This document shows positions 39,001-46,245 of a stretch of DNA of 46,245 nucleotides, in pieces. Numbering within the stretch: the first letter of the stretch is position 1; every line of letters starts with the position of its first letter. Location: the IMG/VR virus record IMGVR_UViG_3300004463_000095, positions 1 through 46,245 of that record. One strand, written 5' to 3'. The notes beneath the pieces are model-generated. The model ran no database searches. It saw only the letters and a list, made by a program, of their open reading frames with translations, and had not been told where the DNA came from. The stretch is from a virus. Both the position numbers and the translations under genes were made by a program.

Positions 39001-39085
39001 TCCGGTTTTTAACGAGACCGGAAACTCGATTTCGTATGTCCTGTTGCTATAGTGCGGTGGCCCTATGCTAAGGACTGTACGAAAT
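39001..39085 (-). other. Structured RNA between the capsid gene and the next gene
   Basis: Immediately after the capsid stop, ATTTCGTA (39029-39036)/TACGAAAT (39078-39085) and TCCT (39039-39042)/AGGA (39071-39074) stack with a small internal loop. GCTATAG/CTATGC continues the helix inside. A second hairpin TCCGGT/ACCGGA (39001-39022) follows. No U-run, so it may protect the capsid mRNA, act as a leaky terminator or regulate the gene behind it. Confidence 0.5.
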
Positions 39086-39086
39086 A

Positions 39087-40367
39087 TTAGTAACCAGTTG
39101 GAACCGGCAGACCATCAATATAGCCTTCCAGTCCAGGATTCAGCACGTAGATATTTCCACCATTCACAATGTAGAAAATATCCGCTGCAGCGACACCACC
39201 GTCACTGCTGCGAATCTCAAAGAATTTCCTACCCTGTTTATCGGTGTAATATCCTGTAGGAACAACTTCAGTACGTCCCCAATTGGACTTGACGATAGCA
39301 TCCAAACGAGTTTTATCCCATTTGAACGATGTTTCAAGTGGCGCGCCCGCCATTTGCATCTTATCGCCATAGAACAAATCGAGAGACTTACCAGCACCAG
39401 TAGTAGTATTGATGCTAGTAATAAGCTGTCCCATTTCCTCATACATCGCCGCTTGAGCAGGATGTGTCCAAATTTCAACACCCTTCATTTGCTCTTTACC
39501 AAGTCGTACGCCTGTTTTATTAAGCATCAGGCGAACCATTGGTAAACTGAATCCTGCCGCGCCTGAAACTTTATTCGCGCGAACTTCAGGATTAGTTGCT
39601 CTATCGAGTCCTAGCCACGAACCCGTAGAAGCATCAGAATGATGATAGGCTACGCCTAGCACGCTAACAGGTGGAGTTGCAGTAAGACCAGAAACTACAA
39701 CTTTGTCACCTGCGACAGTTGCACCAGTCGTTCCATCAACACGAATAGTGAAGGCAGATTGATCATACAAATCAATAGGTGCTTCACCATTCAATGAACT
39801 ACCAAGTGTATGCGTTCTGCGCGTAAGCAAATCACTCGCATAAACTGATACAAACTGGCCGTACCTGAGGAGCCTAACATCAAATCCATCAGTATTCATT
39901 ACGAGCGTATCTTTGTTAGCGGCAGTCGATACGCTAGTAACAGTTCCAAGAACACCATTACCAGCAGTCATACAGAGTGCTTCGTAATAGTGTCTGAATT
40001 CCGCCATGCTAACACTAACTAGATGGCGGAATGTGCTCAGAATAGCTTTCTTCTTGGTATCAGTAGACCAATCTGATTTGCGCGTCCATTCCACGCCCAT
40101 TTTAACATAGGCTGCTGGAACGATCGCCTTATCAAATTTCGGACCATCGCCTCGTCCCAGACCGCCACCATCTGGGTTGAAATGTCCAAATCTACCACCA
40201 GGCCGAATTTCCAATGAGATTCTAAAATCTCTAGAAGAAATTTCCTCAGCAGGCCGTTTGAGAATTACTTTTGAATAAAAAGTAGCTTCTCGTTCAAATA
40301 GAAGCTGTAGCTTTGGATGAGTTCTTTCCAACTCATTAGCTACAACATCTGCTTCTACCATTGGCAT
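39087..40367 (-). CDS. Major capsid protein, HK97-like
   Basis: 426 residues. AGGAG precedes ATG 40367. No processing-type delta domain is seen: the protein starts almost at once with the N-arm-like segment (ELERTHPKLQLLFEREATFY). Later features fit the HK97 fold: a long helix (TFRHLVSVSMAEFRHYYEAL), an inserted beta domain at about 150-250 (TLVMNTDGFDVRLLRYGQFV), the A-domain region with WTHPAQAAMYEEM, and a C-terminal part with FFEIRSSDGGVAAADIFYIV. It lies directly after a scaffold-like gene, as expected, with a separate structured RNA after its stop. Confidence 0.85.
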   Translation of the reverse strand: MPMVEADVVANELERTHPKLQLLFEREATFYSKVILKRPAEEISSRDFRISLEIRPGGRFGHFNPDGGGLGRGDGPKFDKAIVPAAYVKMGVEWTRKSDWSTDTKKKAILSTFRHLVSVSMAEFRHYYEALCMTAGNGVLGTVTSVSTAANKDTLVMNTDGFDVRLLRYGQFVSVYASDLLTRRTHTLGSSLNGEAPIDLYDQSAFTIRVDGTTGATVAGDKVVVSGLTATPPVSVLGVAYHHSDASTGSWLGLDRATNPEVRANKVSGAAGFSLPMVRLMLNKTGVRLGKEQMKGVEIWTHPAQAAMYEEMGQLITSINTTTGAGKSLDLFYGDKMQMAGAPLETSFKWDKTRLDAIVKSNWGRTEVVPTGYYTDKQGRKFFEIRSSDGGVAAADIFYIVNGGNIYVLNPGLEGYIDGLPVPTGY

Positions 40368-40377
40368 TTTACTACTC

Positions 40378-41727
40378 CTAGTCAGCTTCTAGGATTTGCT
40401 CATCAGTCATGCTGGCAGGTATCTTCCTAGGATCAGTTGGTAACGTGCTACCACGTTTACCAGATCCAGTGGACGTTCCCTGTCTCTTACCATTTTCATT
40501 TTCATTATTATTCGAATATTTACCTGATGCACTTCTACGAACTTCAGCGCGTACAGAAGGAACAATCTTTTTGGCCCGCGCTAGGTAAGCGGAAATTATC
40601 CTAGACTTTGCCTCACCTGTATAACCTTCTCGTACAGCCTTTTTCCATAGAGATGCTAATTGTGACTGGAAGAATTTATCTTTCGCGATAGTTGTTCCGA
40701 CTTGATCGATGATTTTGTCAGTAATAGCATCCTTGACAAAATCGGTCATGGTCTTATCGTCAGCAAAACCTTCTTTAATTAGAGCTTCTAGCTTCGTTCT
40801 AGCACGGGAATGTACCGAATCCTCGAATTCGGAATACTTCTGTTTTTCATAACTACGCTCACGTTCTTCCAGTTTTTTCTCAGCTTCACTTTTTTCAACT
40901 GGCTTATTTAATTGCTTTAGTTCTGGTAGTTCTGCTTCACCAAATACGAATTGACTGATATACTTAACAGCCATTGCAAGATTCTTATTGCCATTTTTCA
41001 TGGCATTTGCATTTACAACATGCAACATTTGATTAAGCGCATGATCAGTAATTTCATGATATAATTCTTTATCTGTTTTATAAAGTTCTGGTAAAAATCC
41101 ACTAGCAAATATCTTGAGACTTTCTTCAGAGTTCTTCTTCAGAGATTTGAGAAGATTCTCAGACTTTCCTTCGAATATATCTTGAGAAATTTCGTCTAAA
41201 TACTGTGATTTAGAGGCAGCATCTTCTGCTTCTTCAACACTGCCAAATATCTTCGTAAAGGCTCGTTCTCTAAAAATAGCTTCCTTAACTTCAGGAAATT
41301 TCTTGAAGATGTTTGGAAATTCTTTCTTTAATGCTCTAACTGTGAACTCGTTTTCTACTTCTTTTTCTTCTTCATCGAGTTCTTCTTCTTTATCGAATTC
41401 CTTGTTATCCTCATCTTCATCGTCGTCGCCTTTTTCTTCATCGAATTCTTCTCCAAACTTTCTTTCATCATCCTTATTATCAGATTCTTCTCGTTCCGAA
41501 TCTGTTTTATCCTTCGACTCGCGCTTCTTATTGTCTTTGGAATCGTCTTTGAAATCATCGTCGTCGTTATCTATTTTATTTTCTTCTTTTTTATCGTCGT
41601 CCTCACCTTCTGCCAATAAATCGGCATCAGCTTCTGTTCCTCTATTATCACTTCCACCAGTTCCTGAATTACCTTCAGGACTATAGTATGGACCTCTAAT
41701 CCATCGTTCAATATCTTTAATATACAT
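40378..41727 (-). CDS. Scaffolding protein (acidic)
   Basis: 449 residues. AAGGTGA precedes ATG 41727. A glycine-rich start leads into about 90 residues that are nearly all Asp, Glu, Lys, Ser and Asn (for example EEFDEEKGDDDEDEDNKEFD), then helical sequence (FTVRALKKEFPNIFKKFPEV; FEDSVHSRARTKLEALIKEG) and a basic C-terminal part typical of the capsid-binding end (ARAKKIVPSVRAEVRRSASG). Position just before the capsid gene and composition fit scaffolds that line the procapsid and leave before packaging. The long acid run is stronger than usual. Confidence 0.75.
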   Translation of the reverse strand: MYIKDIERWIRGPYYSPEGNSGTGGSDNRGTEADADLLAEGEDDDKKEENKIDNDDDDFKDDSKDNKKRESKDKTDSEREESDNKDDERKFGEEFDEEKGDDDEDEDNKEFDKEEELDEEEKEVENEFTVRALKKEFPNIFKKFPEVKEAIFRERAFTKIFGSVEEAEDAASKSQYLDEISQDIFEGKSENLLKSLKKNSEESLKIFASGFLPELYKTDKELYHEITDHALNQMLHVVNANAMKNGNKNLAMAVKYISQFVFGEAELPELKQLNKPVEKSEAEKKLEERERSYEKQKYSEFEDSVHSRARTKLEALIKEGFADDKTMTDFVKDAITDKIIDQVGTTIAKDKFFQSQLASLWKKAVREGYTGEAKSRIISAYLARAKKIVPSVRAEVRRSASGKYSNNNENENGKRQGTSTGSGKRGSTLPTDPRKIPASMTDEQILEAD

Positions 41728-41735
41728 AAGTCACC

Positions 41736-42482
41736 TTATCGAGTTGTCAAATTTTTGTTAAACTGAGACTTGGCAGTCTGTTCAGTCAAAACTCTCTGCT
41801 TCTCAACTGGCTGTTTTTCATTTCTCGGACGTTCCATACGAAGTTCTCTAGCATCATACGTCTGGTCATCATTGATGAAAACTTTCTTACCCTGTTTTTC
41901 CTCTGGAACTTCATACAAGATTTCAGCATCATCTGCATGAAAACTTGCAATTTTCAATTCATAACTTTCATCAATGTAAACCATTCGACCTAGACCACTA
42001 ACATCCAATCCAGTAACTCTACCAACTACGAAATCATCATCAGCAGCATTCAGAGGTGAAACTTTGATGAACATACCGGTCTTAACATCACCTTTATATT
42101 CACCAGCAGACATTTTCACATCTTCTGCGCTACCAGCTGTGACAGGATTCGGATTATAATTGTCCTGCGCTGGTGGAACTTCTGGACTTGTAGGATTTGC
42201 TGTAGCACTAGGTGTTCTAGTTTCCTGACCACCAAACTTAGAAGGATCGAGCGGCGCTGGCCAATTTGGTTTATTCTGAGGACTAGTAGCAGCACCAAAT
42301 TCTACAGCAGTCCTAGAAGTCAGATTAACCTTATTTTCACCAACATTAGCATTGGTATCAGGATTCTGAGCATCAGGAATGGGACCAGCAATAGGTTTGC
42401 TAGTTTCCTTATGTTCCATTGGAGTTCCTAGTGGACTAGTACCAGCAGGCGTAGGTTCGAAAGGATTTTTAGTTTCAGCCAT
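41736..42482 (-). CDS. Hypothetical structural-block protein with disordered half
   Basis: 248 residues. GAGGAG precedes ATG 42482. The first ~115 residues are rich in Pro, Asn, Thr and Ala (FEPTPAGTSPLGTPMEHKET). The second part is a small beta domain (TGMFIKVSPLNAADDDFVVG, MVYIDESYELKIASFHADDA) and a charged tail. It may be a capsid-associated or assembly factor; not recognised. Confidence 0.65.
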   Translation of the reverse strand: MAETKNPFEPTPAGTSPLGTPMEHKETSKPIAGPIPDAQNPDTNANVGENKVNLTSRTAVEFGAATSPQNKPNWPAPLDPSKFGGQETRTPSATANPTSPEVPPAQDNYNPNPVTAGSAEDVKMSAGEYKGDVKTGMFIKVSPLNAADDDFVVGRVTGLDVSGLGRMVYIDESYELKIASFHADDAEILYEVPEEKQGKKVFINDDQTYDARELRMERPRNEKQPVEKQRVLTEQTAKSQFNKNLTTR

Positions 42483-42495
42483 TTTCTTATTCTCC

Positions 42496-42627
42496 TCACT
42501 GAACTAGAAACGATGCAACAAAAAACGCTAAACCAAGCCATCCAACATTCACCCTACCGAAGCTAGTAAAACTAGCTATCAGTAAGAAAATGAATGAAAC
42601 TAATACGAGCAATAACTTGATATCCAT
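42496..42627 (-). CDS. Small membrane protein with two spans, 43 residues
   Basis: ATG 42627 begins one base after the upstream TAA. MDIKLLLVLVSFIFLLIASF is a first hydrophobic helix. A short loop (TSFGRVNVG) leads to a second one (WLGLAFFVASFLV). This two-helix plan (LxLVxxILFLIAxF...VNxGWLGLAFFVxSxLV) is one I recall from tiny genes in phage structural regions. It could be a pinholin-like lysis protein, but no experiment or partner supports that here. Confidence 0.6.
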   Translation of the reverse strand: MDIKLLLVLVSFIFLLIASFTSFGRVNVGWLGLAFFVASFLVQ

Positions 42628-42628
42628 G

Positions 42629-44116
42629 TTAGTACTCAAATCCTTGTGCGCTGAAAGTTAACACGTTTGTATTCACATTGCCACTAACTGAAATACAAAA
42701 TGAACCACCAGATGCTAACTCCCATCCATCGGAAATCGTATGAGCTATTTGACCTACGTTTCCGGCGGTAGCAGCAGTTCCACCCATTGTTAGATATGCT
42801 ACCACACTTGATGCTGCCGTGCATGTGGTAGTACTACTCATACGAAATACAACCAATGACCATGGTAATGCTGCTGTAGTAGTTCGTATTTGTGCTGTTA
42901 ATGCAGTAATTCTGAATATTTTACCACCAGCAGCAGTAATTGATTGCGCGCCTGCCGCTGCCGTTCCAGCACTATTCTTAACTAAAGTTGTTACGACTGT
43001 ATCAGTCGTCGTCGGCGCAGTAGTAGTAAAACTTAATGATACTGCAGTTCGACCTGAATCTTTTAATTCTTGAACATTAATTCCAGTTGAACCTTGTGTT
43101 CCTTTTGTTATCGCAGGAACTGAGGCAATATCCACATCACCGATATTATTAGTACCAGCTGGTAATGAACCGGTAACATTAAAACCAGTATTGGTAATAG
43201 CAATAGCAGGAAGGGATAGTACATCTACATCCCCAATATTATTGGTGCCAGCAGGTAAAGCAGGTAATGATAGAACGTCAACGTCACCGATATTATTAGT
43301 CCCAGCAGGAATAGCACCAGTAATACCGAAAGCAGTATTGGTAATACTACCAATAGCATTGGACCCAGCAGGCAGAGCGGGAAGCGATAATACATCAACA
43401 TCGCCTATATTATTGGTTCCTGCTGCTAGTGCGGGTAAGGATGATAATGAAACAGGTTGTGTTGCCGGAAAATTACTAACTGATACAGAACCTGATACAG
43501 GAACAGTAGTAGTAACTGCATTACCACCAACAGAAACTATATTAACGTCCGAGCCAGCCCCGCCTCCACCCGCACACGATTCAAAAGCATTGCCAGCGGT
43601 ATTAACACATCTAACTGATACGGCATTAGTAGTTGCCGTTGTGGGAAAATTGGAAACATTAAAGCCAGTATTACTAATTGTCCACGTTCCTGATTGCCCA
43701 ACATTCCAAGTTCCTGACTGACTAACCGATTGAGTACCAAATGGAATATTTCTAGTAACTAATCCCCAGTCATTTACATCTGGCGCACTACTAGTTGATG
43801 TAATAGAATTACCGCCTGAGTCTTGAATATTACTTGTGAGCAGTCCTGTAACCTGTAATTGAACACTAGGATCTACAACAGATAACTTAAATTCCCAGGG
43901 TTGCATTGTAATATCTAATGCACCTTGATTAGCTACGACTGTAGTAGCGGCACCACCGCTACCAGTACAAGTTCCTGCAATACATTCAACTTTTAATCCA
44001 CCATTTGGACCTAAAGTTTCAGGTAATTGAGGACTTCTGCCTCCAACAATTACCTGTCCATCTATCGTATTTCCTAATAGTAAAATACTAAGACATACGA
44101 ACATGCTTCTGCGCAT
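42629..44116 (-). CDS. Secreted-type repeat protein in the structural block
   Basis: 495 residues. The N-terminus (MRRSMFVCLSILLLGNTIDG) reads as a signal peptide: two arginines, a hydrophobic core, then a possible cleavage near GNTIDG-QV. The body is Thr/Ser/Gly/Val-rich beta sequence with four copies of NIGDVD in a LPAGTNNIGDVDVLSLPA-type repeat and one NAIGSI variant at about residues 230-340. The C-terminal domain resembles a fibre or decoration sandwich (ITALTAQIRTTTAALPWSLV). A signal peptide is unusual for a virion protein. It may be exported, or be a decoration protein whose true start is elsewhere. It overlaps the upstream gene by 29 bases. Confidence 0.6.
   Translation of the reverse strand: MRRSMFVCLSILLLGNTIDGQVIVGGRSPQLPETLGPNGGLKVECIAGTCTGSGGAATTVVANQGALDITMQPWEFKLSVVDPSVQLQVTGLLTSNIQDSGGNSITSTSSAPDVNDWGLVTRNIPFGTQSVSQSGTWNVGQSGTWTISNTGFNVSNFPTTATTNAVSVRCVNTAGNAFESCAGGGGAGSDVNIVSVGGNAVTTTVPVSGSVSVSNFPATQPVSLSSLPALAAGTNNIGDVDVLSLPALPAGSNAIGSITNTAFGITGAIPAGTNNIGDVDVLSLPALPAGTNNIGDVDVLSLPAIAITNTGFNVTGSLPAGTNNIGDVDIASVPAITKGTQGSTGINVQELKDSGRTAVSLSFTTTAPTTTDTVVTTLVKNSAGTAAAGAQSITAAGGKIFRITALTAQIRTTTAALPWSLVVFRMSSTTTCTAASSVVAYLTMGGTAATAGNVGQIAHTISDGWELASGGSFCISVSGNVNTNVLTFSAQGFEY
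43118..43440 (-). repeat. Coding repeats (NIGDVD motif) in the 495-residue gene
   Basis: Similar DNA units around 43134, 43220, 43278 and 43393 each encode GTNNIGDVD-like sequence, with a diverged unit near 43350. The units are related but not identical, spaced 57-115 bp, so they look like an old tandem duplication. Confidence 0.7.
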
Positions 44117-44303
44117 TTTCAGGCATCACTCCTTCAAGTTTCTTATCTAATTCCTGATTAAACTGTTCGCGCATCTCAGTTACTTGTTTAACTGCATTTT
44201 GATATTCTACATTTGCACCAGCAAGCTGTTTCTCTAATCGGTCCACTTCATCACGACGAGCTTTAACATTATCAATTGCTGATTGAAAATCCTTCAATTC
44301 CAT
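44088..44303 (-). CDS. Small coiled-coil protein, 71 residues
   Basis: Start at ATG 44303 with GAGGT upstream; the reading from 44315 needs a TTG and is rejected. The chain is one heptad-like helix (ELKDFQSAIDNVKARRDEVD, RLEKQLAGANVEYQNAVKQV). Possibly a small assembly or stem protein. Function unknown. Confidence 0.65.
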   Translation of the reverse strand: MELKDFQSAIDNVKARRDEVDRLEKQLAGANVEYQNAVKQVTEMREQFNQELDKKLEGVMPENAQKHVRMS

Positions 44304-44311
44304 TTCACACC

Positions 44312-44635
44312 TCAATCCATCGAAACGGCGTGAGCATTAACAGTTCCGCCGGTTACAGATACTACTCTAACACGAATAGCAATTTGTGGACCAGGAATAT
44401 ATGCTTGATGAACACGACTAGCAGCAGCCCATGCAATAGTTGCTAGGTTTGCCCATGTTCCTGCGTAACTTTTACTATGTGCTGCTTCTATTACGACTGA
44501 ACCTGCGCTAGTGCCTGCGCCAAATTCTACGAATATCGCCATCGATCTAGCATTACTAAGACCATCTTCTGGTCCCATTTTGCCTTCAGCAGCGGTAGCG
44601 CCAGCAGAAATTAATTGTAGCTGTCTACGTGCCAT
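44312..44635 (-). CDS. Decoration-like beta-sandwich protein, 107 residues
   Basis: MARRQLQLISAGATAAEGKM ... MAIFVEFGAGTSAGSVVIEA ... WANLATIAWAAASRVHQAYI ... IAIRVRVVSVTGGTVNAHAV. The order of strands (xVxGTxxGxVxIExS...W..LA...V...GP...IRVRVxxxxGGxV) is typical of small phage head or tail decoration proteins seen after portals in environmental phages. Starts directly after the portal stop. Confidence 0.65.
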   Translation of the reverse strand: MARRQLQLISAGATAAEGKMGPEDGLSNARSMAIFVEFGAGTSAGSVVIEAAHSKSYAGTWANLATIAWAAASRVHQAYIPGPQIAIRVRVVSVTGGTVNAHAVSMD

Positions 44636-44636
44636 T

Positions 44637-46245
44637 TTATAATCCTTTTGATGCTTGTGCAGCCATCTGTTGTTGCATCATTTGCTGATCCATGATTTGC
44701 TTATGCAAAGCACCATGATTCTTTATTTCCATATACTGCTCAGGCATTCTAATACGAGTATCACGTCCATGATCAGACTTGCACCATGCTTGGACTGTTT
44801 CAAATTCAATCGAATGATTATCCAAGTCTGGATCAATTTCAACTGGTAGACCCTCAAGAATATGATTAATTTCTTCAAGCTGTTTATTTCTATCATCTTC
44901 ACCGGGAATATATAGCTCACTGAATCCGAGATACTTTGCGACTGTTGCTGTATTTTCTGGATGTGTAACAACAGCTTCAATATTTGGATTCTGCATTTCC
45001 AGAAGTTTGATGAGCGCATCATGTTTCTGCGCCCATGACATTGGAAATGTATTAGCAGTTTCTGGTTCTACTCGTCCAACCTGACCAGCCATTTCAGACT
45101 TACGAATCCAAATATTGATGAAACGATCACCTTGTTTCTGAGTGAACTTTTCATCTTCCTTCATATTCTCGATGAAAATCTTCACTGAAATTTCCATCGT
45201 CTTAGCCCAGAAATAACTATATAGTTTCCAGATTATTGATAGTCTCTGTAACGCCTGAGAGCGGGAAGCTGCATATTCCGCGTACGTTTTACTGCCGCCC
45301 TGTGATGGCCCACCATATATGCTCGGAAAACTACCCACAACAAACTGACCATCTTGTGAAACACTACGTTTAAATTCTTCACTTTCGCGAGCATAGTTAC
45401 TGGTCTTGAGTGTTGTGAATGCATTGTCCAATCCTACGCCACCAGATGGCATTGCCTTAATTGGATAGATTGTTCCATGCGCGGCGCGCGATTGTTCATA
45501 ACTCGGAAAATCCATTACTGCTGGATCTGCGAAGGTATCAGGAATACTATATTCTAAACTCTGTAACTGGAATGTTAGAATTTCTGAGTAAATATCCTGA
45601 ATAGGTTTAAGTGCAGCGCCTATCGGCTCAGTATGAATATGACTACTAATTGGTGATTCAGAAACTACCCAACAATCATCCATCGATTCGCTATCTGCTT
45701 CGATGAATGTATCATTCATTACTAAGAAATATAGTCCTCGTGGTGCTAACTTCTTAAGTTTCTTTCTAAGATCTTTTTCAAAACGATTATACATCCATGG
45801 TCTGAACCACACGCGGCGCCAAGTTACTAGTTTAGTCTCGTTATCACTCTGCCAACCAGTTTCAGTCCTCGCCCATCTATCATACTCACCAGTATCACTA
45901 GTTCCACTAATCTTAGAATCACCAGTTATCTTATCTTCGAAATCTTCTCCAGCGATTTCTTGTGAGAACGCTTCGTCAGCTTCAGTATATAGAACTAGGA
46001 ATCCACATTCTTCTTGAGTTCTTACGTGATGAGGAACCATCACGTTTAAACCCGAATATAATTCGATACATGGCCTAGGCTTAGGCTTCTGAACGTATTG
46101 TTTAATTACTGGAACTGATTCTTCGAAAGTATCCGTAATCGGCGGCGCTACGCTATCACAATTCGGACATTGTATTGGTTCAGCATTTATAGTTGGTTGT
46201 CTACGACTTTCAGAACCAAGGTCAGCGCCGCAAACAGCGCAAGAA
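44637..46245 (-). CDS. Portal protein, C-terminal part (gene begins at the left end of the window)
   Basis: The frame is open from 46244 down to the TAA at 44637 and continues the 170-codon N-terminal part at 512-1. A GTG at 46043 is an internal Val, not the start. Just after the join a zinc ribbon is seen: C173-A-V-C176 and C197-P-N-C200 of the whole protein. Later portions (FTEADEAFSQEIAGEDFEDK, WVSESPISSHIHTEPIGAAL, YAEYAASRSQALQRLSIIWK) are helical and acidic, with a Gln/Met-rich C-terminal end (KQIMDQQMMQQQMAAQASKG) like other large portals. Role as for the N-terminal part. Confidence 0.85.
   Translation of the reverse strand, partial: SCAVCGADLGSESRRQPTINAEPIQCPNCDSVAPPITDTFEESVPVIKQYVQKPKPRPCIELYSGLNVMVPHHVRTQEECGFLVLYTEADEAFSQEIAGEDFEDKITGDSKISGTSDTGEYDRWARTETGWQSDNETKLVTWRRVWFRPWMYNRFEKDLRKKLKKLAPRGLYFLVMNDTFIEADSESMDDCWVVSESPISSHIHTEPIGAALKPIQDIYSEILTFQLQSLEYSIPDTFADPAVMDFPSYEQSRAAHGTIYPIKAMPSGGVGLDNAFTTLKTSNYARESEEFKRSVSQDGQFVVGSFPSIYGGPSQGGSKTYAEYAASRSQALQRLSIIWKLYSYFWAKTMEISVKIFIENMKEDEKFTQKQGDRFINIWIRKSEMAGQVGRVEPETANTFPMSWAQKHDALIKLLEMQNPNIEAVVTHPENTATVAKYLGFSELYIPGEDDRNKQLEEINHILEGLPVEIDPDLDNHSIEFETVQAWCKSDHGRDTRIRMPEQYMEIKNHGALHKQIMDQQMMQQQMAAQASKGL

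Noticed and set aside
41303-41686. 127-codon plus-strand ORF rich in Ser
   Set aside because: It is the antisense shadow of the acidic Asp/Glu run of the scaffold gene: GAA/GAT codons read in reverse give TTC/ATC and TCT/TCA. No ribosome binding site and wrong strand for the block.
46037-46043. GTG at 46043 as the portal start
   Set aside because: The frame is open upstream to the end of the window and continues in frame from the left end, where a coupled ATG (512) is found.

Overview
The window appears to be one complete tailed-phage genome on a circular map, cut open inside the portal gene. The left end (minus strand, from 512) carries the portal N-terminus. The right end carries the remainder, and the two pieces join in frame across the ends (2 + 1 bases complete one glycine codon), giving a 706-residue protein. 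Portal, terminase, scaffold, HK97-type capsid, adaptor and nozzle-like genes are present, but I see no tape-measure, tail-tube or sheath gene, which points to a short-tailed (podovirus-like) virion. I see no integrase, lysogeny repressor, phage RNA polymerase, tRNA, CRISPR array or recognisable endolysin. The host is not evident. The DNA is AT-rich with local GCGC-rich codons, and start sites mostly carry ordinary AGGAG-type ribosome binding sites.

Layout. (1) 6060 down to 1, continuing from 46245 down to 24387, minus strand: one long late block. It starts at an extended -10 promoter near 6060 and runs through a TerS candidate, a cold-shock-domain protein, TerL, a beta-helix protein, a membrane/coiled-coil protein, portal, decoration-like proteins, scaffold, major capsid protein, adaptor, nozzle-like protein, tail fibres, and a terminal set of Gly/Ala-rich or coiled-coil proteins that are candidates for DNA-ejection proteins. 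(2) 6349-7834, minus strand: small unknown genes with sigma70-like promoters and an intrinsic terminator. (3) 7835-8529: noncoding control region with direct repeats, a long imperfect inverted repeat built from 11-bp iterons around a T-rich tract (candidate origin), and a perfect bacterial parS site. (4) 8530-24390, plus strand: tightly overlapping early/replication genes. These include a SprT-SNF2 fusion, a Cas4/RecB-like nuclease, a Sak4-like ATPase with an SSB-like partner, a UDG-family A DNA polymerase fusion, a DUF3987-like ATPase and many small zinc-ribbon or unknown proteins. Structured RNAs and a terminator interrupt this block near 17.5-18.2 kb. The two long blocks converge at 24387-24390 with overlapping stop codons.

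How it fits together: the early block would replicate and recombine DNA starting from the control region, and the late block would package it and build the virion. Most unusual are the parS site without a recognisable phage ParB, the mirrored iteron structure beside it, the SprT-SNF2 fusion, a small protein ending in the SSB C-terminal tip, a candidate structured noncoding RNA at about 17978-18170, and two adjacent virion-block proteins sharing an N-terminal module. All family names come from motifs read by eye. No search was run.
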